64,000 nt of DNA from Bacteroidaceae bacterium (GCA_024401215.1 JAKSLL010000004.1:33362-97361), one strand, 5' to 3'. Counted from the first letter of the stretch, positions 54,704 through 63,922 are shown. Made by a program: numbers and translations. Notes: a model not told the origin generated them from the sequence alone.

Positions 54704-55549
54704 ATGAAATCATTTTTTATTTCTGTATTTGCGCTTTTCCTTCTTGCTGCATGCAGCGGTGGTTCTTCTGTCGGTTCAATGAACGAAGGTGCCGACTCTG
54801 CATCTGTTGATGGTGAAATGTCGCAGGATGCAGATGATGTGAAGCCTCACCAGCCAAGGGTGACAAAGGTTGAAAGAAGTGAAAATTCCGTCCCTTATGA
54901 GGATGCCACCGAAGAGGATGAGGAGATGAAAACCTCTGTCACTGTGTATTCTTATGATTCTGAAGGACGTGTTGCTTCCATCTCTTACAAAGGAGAGTAT
55001 GAGGCTTATAATGTCACTTTCGACTATTCTACACCAGGTAAAGTGCTTCGTGTGATAAAATATGATGGGGGATCAGAGGATTACGTAGTAACTTATTTCA
55101 TTGATGATGACGGTTTTGTCACAAAGGTGCAAGATGAGACAACAACTATTACTTATAAATATAAAGACGGCTGTGTAACAGACGTTGTAAAAGGTAATAA
55201 AGAGGGTTCTGTAAAGTTAACATGGAAAGATGGCAATATCGTGACTTCTACAAAGACCTACAGCGATGGCTTTAAGGAGGTCACATCATTGACTTACACA
55301 GACATTCCGCTTGAGGCAAACTTTGATTATGCACTTTGCTATACAAGTTTTGAGGACCCTTATGTTCATCTCATTTCTAAAGGTTTCAACTGCAAGAACT
55401 ATATAGCTACGGAGAGCAATGACCATCCTATAGAAGATGAATATACTTACGAAAAGGATAAGGATGGACAAATAAAGCAGGTGACTTATAGCTGTGCACG
55501 AGACAATTACTGTAATAATGGAATCGTCAAGGTCGTAATAGACAGATAA
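54704..55549 (+). CDS. lipoprotein, DUF4595-like
   Basis: 281 aa. Lipobox FLLAAC (Cys16) then an acidic, disordered stretch to about 80. The rest is beta-rich, built of short YD/YK repeats (VTVYSYDSEGRVASISYKG, YFIDDDGFVTKV, YTYEKDKDGQIKQVTYS), like the DUF4595 and RHS-type hairpin families. Probably faces the periplasm or cell surface. Function unknown. Assignment to DUF4595 is tentative. Confidence 0.65.
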   Translation: MKSFFISVFALFLLAACSGGSSVGSMNEGADSASVDGEMSQDADDVKPHQPRVTKVERSENSVPYEDATEEDEEMKTSVTVYSYDSEGRVASISYKGEYEAYNVTFDYSTPGKVLRVIKYDGGSEDYVVTYFIDDDGFVTKVQDETTTITYKYKDGCVTDVVKGNKEGSVKLTWKDGNIVTSTKTYSDGFKEVTSLTYTDIPLEANFDYALCYTSFEDPYVHLISKGFNCKNYIATESNDHPIEDEYTYEKDKDGQIKQVTYSCARDNYCNNGIVKVVIDR

Positions 55550-55594
55550 GAGTGAAAGGGCGTCGTACGCTCTAAGTGATTTGAAAACTAATGT

Positions 55595-55779
55595 ATACAA
55601 GTTTCGCAAGCTCCACTTGTTGTGGAGTTAAAGGGTAGTTAAAGAGAAGTTAAAGGGTAGTTAAAGTGACAAATGTCCGACATGGCAAACGTCTCTTTAA
55701 CTCCGAGCGAAGCGATAACTCCTCTTTAACTCCACTTTAACTCCTAAAACTGAGCAAGTTGCAAACTTGCGTAAGTTAA
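55595..55779. repeat. dispersed repeat family 1, copy E
   Basis: ATACAAGTTTCGCAAGCTCC, four 11-bp AGTTAAAGGGT-type units, GTGACAAATGTCCGACATGG, inverted TTTAACTCC units, ending GAGCAAGTTGCAAACTTGCG. It overlaps the leader of the beta-helix gene. Confidence 0.85.
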
Positions 55780-55805
55780 ATAATGTATTACTATACCGTC
55801 AGAAA

Positions 55806-56738
55806 ATGAAGAAGATATTATTTTTGTTTGTAGCAATGATGCTCGTTTCTTTCACAGCATCTGCGCAGAAGAAAAAAGATGTGAAGGTGAAGTCAGCCAA
55901 TGAGTTCATCTTGGCTCTAAAGAATCAGGAGTCATCAATTGTACTTGACAGCAAGGAACCTCTTAATCTCACTAAGGCTCTTGAAGTGCTTAAAGATCTT
56001 GGCAGGCTGAAAGACGTAAGAACAGTCACGGATAAAAGCGTTCCTGGCGTGTACTACTTTGATGACCAGGATGGTCTTGGTCTTGTCATTTGTGGTTTTA
56101 CCAATCTCTCTATCAAGGGTAAGAATCCTCAGAAGTCTCAGATTGTCATTGACCCACGCTTCCCAGATGTGCTTTCTTTCGAAAATTGTGTCGGCTTGAC
56201 ATTGCAGAATGTCACTTTCGGACACACATTGCAGGGAGACATGGGATGGTGTCATGGCGATGTGCTTTCGTTCAAAAAGTGCAGGGATGTGAAGATTTCC
56301 AATTGCAGCCTCTTTGGCTGTGGTGTCTGCGGAATAGACGCCGAGGAAACTGTCAGCATGAAAGTTGAAAAGACAGAGATTGACCATTGCAGCTGGGATG
56401 CTCTCCATCTTTTTGGCGATGGATTTGTGTTTAACGACTGCACTTTCCATCACAACAATGGCTTTGGTCTGTTCCATGCCGATAATATTGTTTTCAACAA
56501 TTGCACTATCCGCAACATTGACAGCGAGCTGTTTGGCGAATATAGCATATACAGTCCTTTAGTGATGAATAAATGCAAGATTGTTCACCACGGAGGTTTT
56601 GGACCTAATGTCAAGTTTGCGAAATTCGTTGATTGCGACTTGCATGTAGATGAAGATGGCGAGCCTGATGGATATTCTTCTATCAATGGTGATGAAGAGG
56701 GAGATGGCGAAGACTGGAGGTGGAATGAGGAAGAATAG
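55806..56738 (+). CDS. exported right-handed beta-helix protein
   Basis: 310 aa from the ATG at 55806. Signal peptide (MLVSFTASAQ, to about 21). Residues 100-275 show repeating short turns typical of parallel beta-helices: FENCVGLTLQNVTFGHTLQG, FKKCRDVKISNCSLFG, FNDCTFHHNNGFGLFHADNI, FNNCTIRN. The Cys/Asn ladders are marked. The C-terminus is acidic (DEEGDGEDWRWNEEE). No catalytic motif of a known lyase was recognised. It is followed by another exported protein 29 nt downstream, probably the same transcript. Confidence 0.72.
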   Translation: MKKILFLFVAMMLVSFTASAQKKKDVKVKSANEFILALKNQESSIVLDSKEPLNLTKALEVLKDLGRLKDVRTVTDKSVPGVYYFDDQDGLGLVICGFTNLSIKGKNPQKSQIVIDPRFPDVLSFENCVGLTLQNVTFGHTLQGDMGWCHGDVLSFKKCRDVKISNCSLFGCGVCGIDAEETVSMKVEKTEIDHCSWDALHLFGDGFVFNDCTFHHNNGFGLFHADNIVFNNCTIRNIDSELFGEYSIYSPLVMNKCKIVHHGGFGPNVKFAKFVDCDLHVDEDGEPDGYSSINGDEEGDGEDWRWNEEE

Positions 56739-56767
56739 GTTGGAATAATCTGCTTAGAATACTACTT

Positions 56768-58006
56768 ATGAGAAAATTATTTGTGACAATTTTTGCTGCA
56801 GCCTTATCAGCTTTGGCTATGGCTCAGGACGGCAGCGACATCTGGGAGGGTATTACTGATTGGAAGAAACACTGCCCTCAAGAGGAGATGGGCGATATTG
56901 TGGCTTATGTCACAGCAGATATTGATGGTGATGGCGTGTTGGAGTGCTTTGTTCGTGGTGCGGATGACTCCTATGCACTTCTTACCTGCGGTGATGCTAA
57001 CGGAAAGCCAGATGCAGGAAGCATCAAATTGGTGGTTTACAGTTTTTCCAGCACATCTCTTTATCGTGTTGAGGAGCATCCTTATGTGCTGCATCAAGGA
57101 GGTTGCGGCACAGGTTGCAGCCTGAATGAATATTATAAGCTCTCCAAGAGCCGACTTGCAGCCACCTATCGCCGTGTTTCCTACTATGGTCCCGACAGTG
57201 GTGAAGAACCAAGTGAGGAGACAATAACTTTCTGCCGTCCAGGCAGCAAAGAGAAGGATATCCCTCTTAAAGCGTACGAGGATGCAATACCTTTAAGAGG
57301 CGAGGCAGGACTGATAAATATGGATGAAGTATTTTTTATGGTTGGCAGTGACTGCGAGTGTGATGGAGATTGCGAAGGCGAATACCAAAATAGCGAAAGG
57401 CATGAGTTTGACAGACTCTATTCGGAATATGATGCAGACGCGGCGCCAAACATCAGAAAATTTGCGGAAATCTTAGATCTTTATGTCGAAGATGAAAACT
57501 GCGACCTTAAAAATGGCTTTTTCGAGACAGGCAGCGAGGGCGATGGTGCTATAAACTGGCGTGGTGCATGCTGGAACCGCAAAGATGGCTCAAGGCTTTA
57601 CATCGTGAGCTACTGGTCAAACCAGAATGTGATGTACAACCCAGATGATGAACGCCTGTTCGGCACATTGTCTGCGACATCGCCTTGGATGGCATACAAT
57701 GTGTGTTCTACAGAGGACATCAAACCTGTGGAGTCTATTGACGGCTTGAAGGAAATCACATATTTCATTTCTTGTGAGACAGGTACTGTAGCTTTCCTCT
57801 ATAACGCCAAGACAAAGAAGCTTGAACCAATAGATTCTGTAAGCAAAATCTTCAATAACTTGCCGGATGAGAACAACCACAGATACCTTGAAGTGCCTCG
57901 ATATGGCAAAGACATAAAAGTGAGGGAAGGCATGTTTAATATAGAAGGTAAATATAAGTACCATACACTAAAGTGGAACGGCATGACATTCGACTATGTC
58001 AAGTAA
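56768..58006 (+). CDS. exported protein of unknown function with EF-hand-like and Cys-pair segments
   Basis: 412 aa. Signal peptide (ALSALAMAQ, to about 20). TADIDGDGVLECFVRGADDS resembles an FG-GAP/VCBS calcium loop. Two cysteine clusters (GGCGTGCSLNEY; GSDCECDGDCEGEY) could bind metal or form disulphides. I do not recognise a family beyond that. Co-transcription with the beta-helix gene is likely. Confidence 0.6.
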   Translation: MRKLFVTIFAAALSALAMAQDGSDIWEGITDWKKHCPQEEMGDIVAYVTADIDGDGVLECFVRGADDSYALLTCGDANGKPDAGSIKLVVYSFSSTSLYRVEEHPYVLHQGGCGTGCSLNEYYKLSKSRLAATYRRVSYYGPDSGEEPSEETITFCRPGSKEKDIPLKAYEDAIPLRGEAGLINMDEVFFMVGSDCECDGDCEGEYQNSERHEFDRLYSEYDADAAPNIRKFAEILDLYVEDENCDLKNGFFETGSEGDGAINWRGACWNRKDGSRLYIVSYWSNQNVMYNPDDERLFGTLSATSPWMAYNVCSTEDIKPVESIDGLKEITYFISCETGTVAFLYNAKTKKLEPIDSVSKIFNNLPDENNHRYLEVPRYGKDIKVREGMFNIEGKYKYHTLKWNGMTFDYVK

Positions 58007-58104
58007 ACTTGTGGCAGTTGGTGGATAGAGCATAAGAGACTGAAATCCTTCGTGTTGCGGTGCTTTTAAATGCCGTAGAGTAACTGCGTAATACTTTGCC
58101 CTTT

Positions 58105-58190
58105 CAAGCATCTATGCTTAACGAGGCATACCATCTGTGCTTAACGAGCAGAAGCATCTGCAGTTTTGCCCGTCTCGTTTTTAGGACATA
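58105..58190. repeat. dispersed repeat family 2, copy 3 (inverted)
   Basis: The reverse strand reads AACGAGACGGGCAAAACTGC, AGATGCTTCTGCTCGTTAAG, CACAGATGGTATGCCTCGTT, aligning with copies at 12105 and 35490. Confidence 0.65.
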
Positions 58191-58201
58191 AAAGACGATA
58201 G

Positions 58202-58236
58202 AAACTCGCTGACAAGAACGCATTGTCAGCGAGTTT
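58202..58236 (+). terminator. 14-bp hairpin terminator
   Basis: AAACTCGCTGACAA / TTGTCAGCGAGTTT perfect stem followed by TTTTT. Confidence 0.85.
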
Positions 58237-58260
58237 TTTTTACGATGTTTTTCTCGGTCG

Positions 58261-58299
58261 GTAAGTAGGTGTTCATAATAATTTTGAACATCTACTTAT
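58261..58299 (-). terminator. hairpin downstream of the TonB-like gene
   Basis: GTAAGTAGGTGTTCATAAT (58261-58279) with ATTTTGAACATCTACTTAT (58281-58299), near-perfect. The left arm also occurs at 32522-32540, so it may itself be a repeat. Confidence 0.6.
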
Positions 58300-58317
58300 T
58301 GTCGTGTAACTCTCGAA

Positions 58318-61098
58318 TTATTTCTTTCCTGTCACAAGCAGTTTGCAAGTAAGCATGAGGGTGCGGCCTACGAGATTGGTGGTATGTACGAATCGGTCGG
58401 TGTCCATGAATGAGGTGCGTGTGTATTGGTGCACATCGAAGAGGTTGTCGCCTGTGAGTTTCCATACAGCACTTTTTGTCTTATACTGCACCGATGCAGA
58501 GAGCATGGAGGTGTCCTTGTACTTGCCAGGCTCTACCATGTTGTGCATGAAGTTGTAAGAACTGCGAATCTCTAACTTTGGCATTGGGAATACAGCAACG
58601 GAAGTTGAGCAACGGAGATTGTCGGACGATTGTTTTGTGCCAACTGTGCGCGACCAATCCTTGCCATAGTCGCCCTTGGCATTGAGTTCAAGCCATGAGA
58701 CTGGTGTGATGTCGGCTTGCAAGTGCAGATTGTAGCCAGTGTGGTAAGCTGTGACAAACTTGTTCTGCATCATGTATTCGCTGCTGCCCCACGATGCGTC
58801 GGCATTGGCTGAGAGTTTGGTGAAGAGTGAAAGGATGTTCTTCGATGCGTTGATGCCTCCACTTGCAGAACGAGTGTGGCTGTCGCGGAAGATTGACGCA
58901 TTCTCTGTGGCAGTTTGGCTTACATTGCGCGATGAAAGCACATTTCGTTTGCCCTGATTATAGCTTGCATTAGCACCAAAGGTGAAGTAACTGAACGGCA
59001 CTTGCTTGGAATATCGAAGGCTGGTGTTCCACGACTGGCTTTTGCCTATCACTCCCGATGCTGCCATTGTGCTGCGGTAGTTGAGTTGCACAGGTGTGGT
59101 GAGCAAGTCCATGATGTCGCCAGCAGAATGGTTGAAGCCACTGCTGAAGTTCAGTTCTGATGTTCCGCTGAAAGTGTAACGCATCGACAGATTTGGTTCT
59201 GCGAATGGCTCTGTCAGTGTGGTTCTCTTTTCATCGTAATGTGACAAATATGAGAGGTTGAGCCACTTCATTCTTACTCCCATGGCAGCGTAGAACTTCT
59301 TGTTCCTTGATGTCCAAGAAGTTGAAGGGCTGACTTGTGGCACGAGTTTCCATCCGTTCATGCGCTGGCTCAGATCGTCAAGACCAGATTTCACGAGATC
59401 TGTCTCAATGAAATTGTAGTTGGCAACGAGTTCCACAGGCATGTCAATCTTCCATTTGCCAAGTTTCACTTGAAGTGAGGTGCTATGGCGAGTGTTTATC
59501 TGTGTGCTCTGACCATACTGAGAGACCCATTCCTGCCCTCCCTGTGAGGGAGGGAGAGAGGGATCCTGATTATTTCCCGTCTCATTGGAGATGTCTGAGA
59601 ATTTAAGAGTAACGCTTGGTGTGCGAGTGAAGCCGATGTCGCTGGTGAAGGAAAGCTTCTTCTTGCCCATGCGGACAGTTCCCCAAAAGTTGTTATGCAG
59701 ATTTATGGAGGTCGCCTTCCTGTGTTGCTCAATCAGCATAACATCAGTGTGTGAAGGTAACTTCCCAATCCCCTCCCTCGCTGGGAGGGTTAGGGTGGGT
59801 CCTTGGGTTAGGATGGGGCTCTCGTTGCTGATGAACTGAGCTTTTGCACTGAAATTGTCTGCAAAGTAGTGATTGCTGGCGTTGTTCTCAAACTTCATGC
59901 TGAACATAGGGCGATGAGTCTTAGCAAGCGGATTGGTGGACTCAGCAATGTGTATGTTCTCGCCTCCAGCAAAATAGAACGACTCCGAACTGCCGTAGCT
60001 CGTCATGCGCTCGTAGGTGTAATCTGCATTCACCTTTATCTGCCTGACACTATCTATCTTCTGTATGGCATTGAGACTGCCGTAGCCATTTCTGCGATAG
60101 ACAGATTCGCCCACTCCTCCTGCATATACCTGTCCCCAAGCCGGGAGCTTGTCGGTAGCCAACGAACCGAAGTCGTCGCCACCGTAATGATTTACCATGT
60201 CGTAAAGACCGAAACTGCCGTTATTGCTGAACTTGGCAGCTGCAAGCAGTTGGAAGTTGTCGGTGAACATCATCTCTGTTGCGCCTGCGGCATACAAGAC
60301 CCCTCCCAGCCTCCCCTGTGAGGGGAGGAGCGCCGTCCGGATGGCATCCCCTCCCTCACAGGGAGGGTTAGGGTGGGTCTCCCCAATTCCGAACTCTGGT
60401 TGTCCGAATGGCTTAAACTTTGCCTTATTGCTCAGTTTCACATTGATAGCCACAGCATCGCTCTCCTCGTCAGCATCTATCTTGCGATGCTTGTGGTGTT
60501 TCATAATCTCCACCTGAGTGGCATACTCGGCAGGAATATTCTTTGTGGCAAGATTGTAACGACCGCCCAGCATATCGAGACCACCGATGTAGAAGTTCGA
60601 GATGCCCTTGCCCATGTAGCTGATGGCACCATTCTCTGATATGTCAATGCCTGGCAGGTTCTTCAATCCGTCTTCAAGCGTCACATCACCCTTCTTCAAG
60701 AACGATGCGAGATTGTAAGTGAGTGTGTCGCCGAGCAGAATGAGAGGTGGAGCCTTGACTTTTACCTCTTTGAGTGAAATGTTCTTCTGCTTCAACCAAG
60801 CATTCTGAAGGATTTTTCGCTTATCCGCAGGAAGCATAACCTCATCCTTCTCGTATGAGATGTGAGTAAAACTGAGCACGGCAGGCTCCTTCACCTTCTT
60901 GCTGTCGAAGGTGAGCGAGTATGCTCCCTTGCTGTTTGAAGAGACGAAGGCAAGTGTCATCTTGCCAGAGGTGACCTTGATAATCACATCCGACAATGGT
61001 TTGTTTTGCAAATCCTTAACGGTGCCTGTCACCTCGATGGTTTGCGCTGATACCATTGTGACAATGAATGCAAAAATGATTGTAAGTGTTGTTCTCAT
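58318..61098 (-). CDS. TonB-receptor-like outer membrane beta-barrel with carboxypeptidase-regulatory domain
   Basis: 926 aa. Signal peptide (FAFIVTMVSAQ), a CarboxypepD_reg-like domain (about 20-110: EVTGTVKDLQNKPLSDVIIK), a plug-like region (GDVTLEDGLKNLPGIDISEN, ISNFYIGGLDMLGGRYNLAT), then a beta-barrel to the C-terminus. This class often accompanies GLPGLI proteins, as here. Three short Pro/Gly-rich segments look foreign: residues about 237-267 (THPNPPCEGGDAIRTALLPS), 427-442 (GPTLTLPAREG) and 511-521 (DPSLPPSQGGQEW). They are in-frame copies of the family 3 palindromic element. The ATG overlaps the upstream gene's stop (ATGA). Confidence 0.82.
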   Translation of the reverse strand: MRTTLTIIFAFIVTMVSAQTIEVTGTVKDLQNKPLSDVIIKVTSGKMTLAFVSSNSKGAYSLTFDSKKVKEPAVLSFTHISYEKDEVMLPADKRKILQNAWLKQKNISLKEVKVKAPPLILLGDTLTYNLASFLKKGDVTLEDGLKNLPGIDISENGAISYMGKGISNFYIGGLDMLGGRYNLATKNIPAEYATQVEIMKHHKHRKIDADEESDAVAINVKLSNKAKFKPFGQPEFGIGETHPNPPCEGGDAIRTALLPSQGRLGGVLYAAGATEMMFTDNFQLLAAAKFSNNGSFGLYDMVNHYGGDDFGSLATDKLPAWGQVYAGGVGESVYRRNGYGSLNAIQKIDSVRQIKVNADYTYERMTSYGSSESFYFAGGENIHIAESTNPLAKTHRPMFSMKFENNASNHYFADNFSAKAQFISNESPILTQGPTLTLPAREGIGKLPSHTDVMLIEQHRKATSINLHNNFWGTVRMGKKKLSFTSDIGFTRTPSVTLKFSDISNETGNNQDPSLPPSQGGQEWVSQYGQSTQINTRHSTSLQVKLGKWKIDMPVELVANYNFIETDLVKSGLDDLSQRMNGWKLVPQVSPSTSWTSRNKKFYAAMGVRMKWLNLSYLSHYDEKRTTLTEPFAEPNLSMRYTFSGTSELNFSSGFNHSAGDIMDLLTTPVQLNYRSTMAASGVIGKSQSWNTSLRYSKQVPFSYFTFGANASYNQGKRNVLSSRNVSQTATENASIFRDSHTRSASGGINASKNILSLFTKLSANADASWGSSEYMMQNKFVTAYHTGYNLHLQADITPVSWLELNAKGDYGKDWSRTVGTKQSSDNLRCSTSVAVFPMPKLEIRSSYNFMHNMVEPGKYKDTSMLSASVQYKTKSAVWKLTGDNLFDVHQYTRTSFMDTDRFVHTTNLVGRTLMLTCKLLVTGKK
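59536..59563. repeat. family 3 element fragment inside the TonB-like gene
   Basis: CCTGCCCTCCCTGTGAGGGA followed by GGGAGAGA; encodes PSLPPSQGGQEW in frame on the minus strand. Confidence 0.7.
59771..59815. repeat. family 3 element fragment inside the TonB-like gene
   Basis: CCCTCCCTCGCTGGGAGGGT then TAGGGTGGGTCC; encodes GPTLTLPAREG in frame. Confidence 0.75.
60297..60385. repeat. family 3 element, longest copy, inside the TonB-like gene
   Basis: Two palindromic halves (CCTCCCCTGTGAGGGGAGG; CCCTCCCTCACAGGGAGGG) around GCCGTCCGGATGGC, then TTAGGGTGGGT. Adds about 30 in-frame residues. Confidence 0.8.
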
Positions 61099-61901
61099 TG
61101 TGTTAGTCGGAAAAAGATTAGTTGCAGTTCTTCATCTTGTTTGGTAACTATGGCTAAATGCCGTGGGCCGAAACCAATAAGATGTTTGGCAGGATACTCG
61201 ACGCCGTTGAATGTCAATTTAGTAATGTGCTTGAGGTTGCCATTACTTGTGTTGAGTATGTATCTGTTTTTGTTTTCAATGGCGATGTACAGGTATGACT
61301 TGCCGAACTGGTGGTATTCGTGTATTTTGCCGATGCTGGAGAAATCGTATTCCGCCCATAGACCCGCATAATCGTTAGTGTGACCATTGCCGTAAACAAT
61401 TGTGTCGTTGCCGAACCAAGGTATGCGTATATTCTGCTCTTCCACATTAAACACCTCAATCGTATCGTTTGTGGCAAAGTCAAGATGCACGAAGAAGTTG
61501 CGTTTTGTCATACCTACAATTTCATTGGCATGGGCGTAGTAGCCTGTACCCAATGTGTCGGCAGCAGCGCTTGAAGGATCAATCGCAATGCCTTCAAATT
61601 GGTCGAAGAATGTTCTTTCGCCAAACACATTGCGCACATGCTCTCCATTGCTGAGGCGGTAGATGTTGCCTCTCGCCATATTGTATGCAAAGGTAAAATG
61701 TTCATTGCCAATGGCTGCTGTGAGAACGAACATAAGTCTGTCTTCTACATGCTCATTCGGTAATGTCACAGTCCAAGAGGAATCTGAAATCTCTTCCATG
61801 CATAGCACAGTGTCGGTAGGGTTCGTCACCTCCAGTTTTATTTGCGCTATTGTTGGCAATGCCATCACCAACAAAGCTATTAACAGTATTATCTTTTTCA
61901 T
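61095..61901 (-). CDS. exported protein of unknown function next to the TonB-like gene
   Basis: 268 aa from the ATG at 61901 (three codons further upstream another ATG is possible). Signal peptide (LLVMALPTIAQ). Beta-rich with motifs such as YRLSNGEHVRNVFGERTFFD, GLWAEYDFSSIGKIHEYHQF and HLIGFGPRHLAIVTKQDEEL, somewhat like a 6-bladed beta-propeller lipoprotein, but I cannot place it. Its TGA overlaps the TonB-like ATG by 4 nt, so the two are translationally coupled and probably work together. Confidence 0.65.
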   Translation of the reverse strand: MKKIILLIALLVMALPTIAQIKLEVTNPTDTVLCMEEISDSSWTVTLPNEHVEDRLMFVLTAAIGNEHFTFAYNMARGNIYRLSNGEHVRNVFGERTFFDQFEGIAIDPSSAAADTLGTGYYAHANEIVGMTKRNFFVHLDFATNDTIEVFNVEEQNIRIPWFGNDTIVYGNGHTNDYAGLWAEYDFSSIGKIHEYHQFGKSYLYIAIENKNRYILNTSNGNLKHITKLTFNGVEYPAKHLIGFGPRHLAIVTKQDEELQLIFFRLTQ

Positions 61902-61934
61902 ACATTTCATTGTGAAATTTCTTCATTATCTTCA

Positions 61935-61966
61935 CTCCTCCCCTATGGGGGGAGGCAGGGAGGGGG
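61935..61966. repeat. family 3 element fragment
   Basis: CACTCCTCCCCTATGGGGGG then AGGCAGGGAGGG between two co-directional genes. Confidence 0.55.
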
Positions 61967-61970
61967 CTTC

Positions 61971-62843
61971 TTATTCCAATTCCAACGGTTGATAAACATG
62001 AGCTTTCTTTGGCACAACCATGTCGCGCGAGAACACCGTTACTTTATCCTCAGGTGCTGGCTCTGGTCCTGCAGCCCACATTTCCACAGCTTCCTTGAGG
62101 TCATCTGCCGTGATGTAGTAGCGTGGATCTTGTACATAGCGCTTGCTTGTAAACACCTTATTGCGGTTCTTGATGAACTTGCGCTGGTCTGTCTTTGTGT
62201 ATAAGTGCATCTGTTCCAAGCTATTGAAACCGATCTTGTCCTTGCGGTTCTGCAATCCACAGAACTCAAACGCGTGGATATTGTCTGCATCAACAGCTTT
62301 CATAATCAACCCTGGCAATCCACGCAGTTTCCAAGGTCCTACAGTGGTGGCAATATCTTCGGTGTACCATGCCGTCCACTTTCGTCCAGCATACTTGCCC
62401 ACAGCTTTCTGACAAAGATAGCCTCCTACGGTCAGCGTGTCCTCCGTCATCTTCCAATCAATCGTTGGGATTGCACCTTGCACTTCGTACCACTGCGGAA
62501 TAATCATGTCGAACGTGGTCATCTCGCCCTCGGGATAGTTGATGTATATCGTAGGGATGTTGCTTTGTCTTTCAAACCATTCTCCTTCCTGATAGCTTCG
62601 GTTTTTCCACTCTCCAAAATCATCTGTCATAGTGCGGTAAAATGGAGCGCATTTCGTCACGTGCGTTCCTACCAAAACGGCAAGTTTGAAGGAATCTACA
62701 ACAGCACTTCCATTTTTGTCGAAGGTGTTGCACCGATAGTCGTATGCCACAACAATCTGGCATTGATCGATACTGTCCTTTGTTTGTGCAACTGCCGAAA
62801 ATGTCATCAGCATTATTGCGATACATGCGAATACTATTTTCAT
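61971..62843 (-). CDS. GLPGLI-family exported protein
   Basis: 290 aa from the ATG at 62843. Signal peptide (IMLMTFSAVAQ). The family motif is exact: GPWKLRGLPGLIMKAVDADN, preceded by KWTAWYTEDIATTV. YDYRCNTFDKNG near the N-terminus is also typical. The family is exported and of unknown function, often next to TonB-type barrels. It is paralogous to the next gene upstream. Confidence 0.88.
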   Translation of the reverse strand: MKIVFACIAIMLMTFSAVAQTKDSIDQCQIVVAYDYRCNTFDKNGSAVVDSFKLAVLVGTHVTKCAPFYRTMTDDFGEWKNRSYQEGEWFERQSNIPTIYINYPEGEMTTFDMIIPQWYEVQGAIPTIDWKMTEDTLTVGGYLCQKAVGKYAGRKWTAWYTEDIATTVGPWKLRGLPGLIMKAVDADNIHAFEFCGLQNRKDKIGFNSLEQMHLYTKTDQRKFIKNRNKVFTSKRYVQDPRYYITADDLKEAVEMWAAGPEPAPEDKVTVFSRDMVVPKKAHVYQPLELE

Positions 62844-62873
62844 TCTGTCTTTTATTATGCGTTTCAAACATTG

Positions 62874-62881
62874 CAAAGTTA
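62874..62881 (-). promoter_or_regulatory. -7 box of the downstream GLPGLI gene
   Basis: Minus strand TAACTTTG, 31 nt before the ATG at 62843. Confidence 0.55.
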
Positions 62882-62928
62882 TCATACTCAGATGAATCGT
62901 TTTTGATGTTATTACATATTGAATTTGT

Positions 62929-62970
62929 GTGTCCAAAAAATAGACACTTTAGTGTCCAAAAATTAGACAC
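62929..62970. promoter_or_regulatory. tandem operator-like sites (GTGTC...GACAC twice)
   Basis: GTGTCCAAAAAATAGACAC (62929-62947) and GTGTCCAAAAATTAGACAC (62952-62970), 18 of 19 bases identical, each an inverted repeat, 23 bp apart centre to centre. They lie about 50-90 bp upstream of the -7 box on the minus strand, a position suited to an activator. Confidence 0.55.
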
Positions 62971-63016
62971 TTTTACGTATGAAAAACTTGATTAGTTTGG
63001 TTTTTCATATTAATGG

Positions 63017-63853
63017 TTAGGGTAAGTCTAACGGTTGAAATACATTTGGTGTCATATTGAAAGAATGGCCGTTGATGATTGGCCTTTGCACATCGGCATC
63101 AGTGAAGATTGTCCATTGCTCAATCATATTTTCATTTACGAGATTCATGGCGGAATTGAGATAAGCTGGACCAGAAAGTGTCTTGTTGCGATGCTTGACA
63201 AACTTGTTGCGACTTGTGGTAATGTCTTTTGGTGAAGAAGAATAAACAATCGGTAAGGCTTTCTGCTCAAGAGATTGTAACTCAAAGCAATGTATTCCGT
63301 CAGCCTCTGCTTTCACTATCAATCCAGGACAACCATACAAGCACCAAGGCCCCGCTGTTGTAGGTACTTCCTCTGTGTACCAAACCGTCCATTCTCTGCC
63401 ACGCACCTTTGCTGTTGCTTTCTGACAAAGATAGCCAGTGATGGTCAGCGTATCATCTTCTATCTGCCAATTGATAGGCGCCTTCTTCTCTGTGGTCACA
63501 TAGTCGGTGATAAGCATTGTCTCGCGTATTGTCACTTCGTCTGCTGTTGGGTAGCCTACATATACAAACGGAATGTTGAGTTTCTGTTCGTCAATCTCAT
63601 CCAAGATATCCTTCCTCTCTTTCTTCTCTGGTTTCAAGGCGGCAAGATAACCTGCACTCAATGTTGTTTTATTGCCAACCAACACAGCAAGGCGGTAATG
63701 GTCATCCACCTTCTCGCCATTCTTGTCGGTTGTGTGGCAGGTGTAGTCGTATGTCACCACAATGTTTGATGTGTCGATGCTGTCATTTGCCTGTGCAAAT
63801 GCAGAGAATGTTATCAGCATAATTGCGATGAATGTTAGTGTCTTTAGTCTCAT
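63017..63853 (-). CDS. GLPGLI-family exported protein (variant motif)
   Basis: 278 aa. Signal peptide (IMLITFSAFAQA). The motif reads GPWCLYGCPGLIVKAEADG, with Cys replacing Leu in GLPGLI, preceded by WTVWYTEEVPTTA. YDYTCHTTDKNGEKV matches the start of the second paralogue, so the pair arose by duplication. First gene of the minus-strand GLPGLI-GLPGLI-unknown-TonB run. Confidence 0.87.
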   Translation of the reverse strand: MRLKTLTFIAIMLITFSAFAQANDSIDTSNIVVTYDYTCHTTDKNGEKVDDHYRLAVLVGNKTTLSAGYLAALKPEKKERKDILDEIDEQKLNIPFVYVGYPTADEVTIRETMLITDYVTTEKKAPINWQIEDDTLTITGYLCQKATAKVRGREWTVWYTEEVPTTAGPWCLYGCPGLIVKAEADGIHCFELQSLEQKALPIVYSSSPKDITTSRNKFVKHRNKTLSGPAYLNSAMNLVNENMIEQWTIFTDADVQRPIINGHSFNMTPNVFQPLDLP

Positions 63854-63922
63854 ATATTGTTTTTTTCATTGATTTTTGTATAATAATAGCGATTTCGTTA
63901 GGATTGTGATAACATAATTGCT

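Larger units (their letters stand above)
58007..58317. other. convergent intergenic region with family 2 repeat and two hairpins
   Basis: No gene seen; contains an inverted family 2 copy (58105-58190) and terminators for both flanking genes. Confidence 0.65.
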
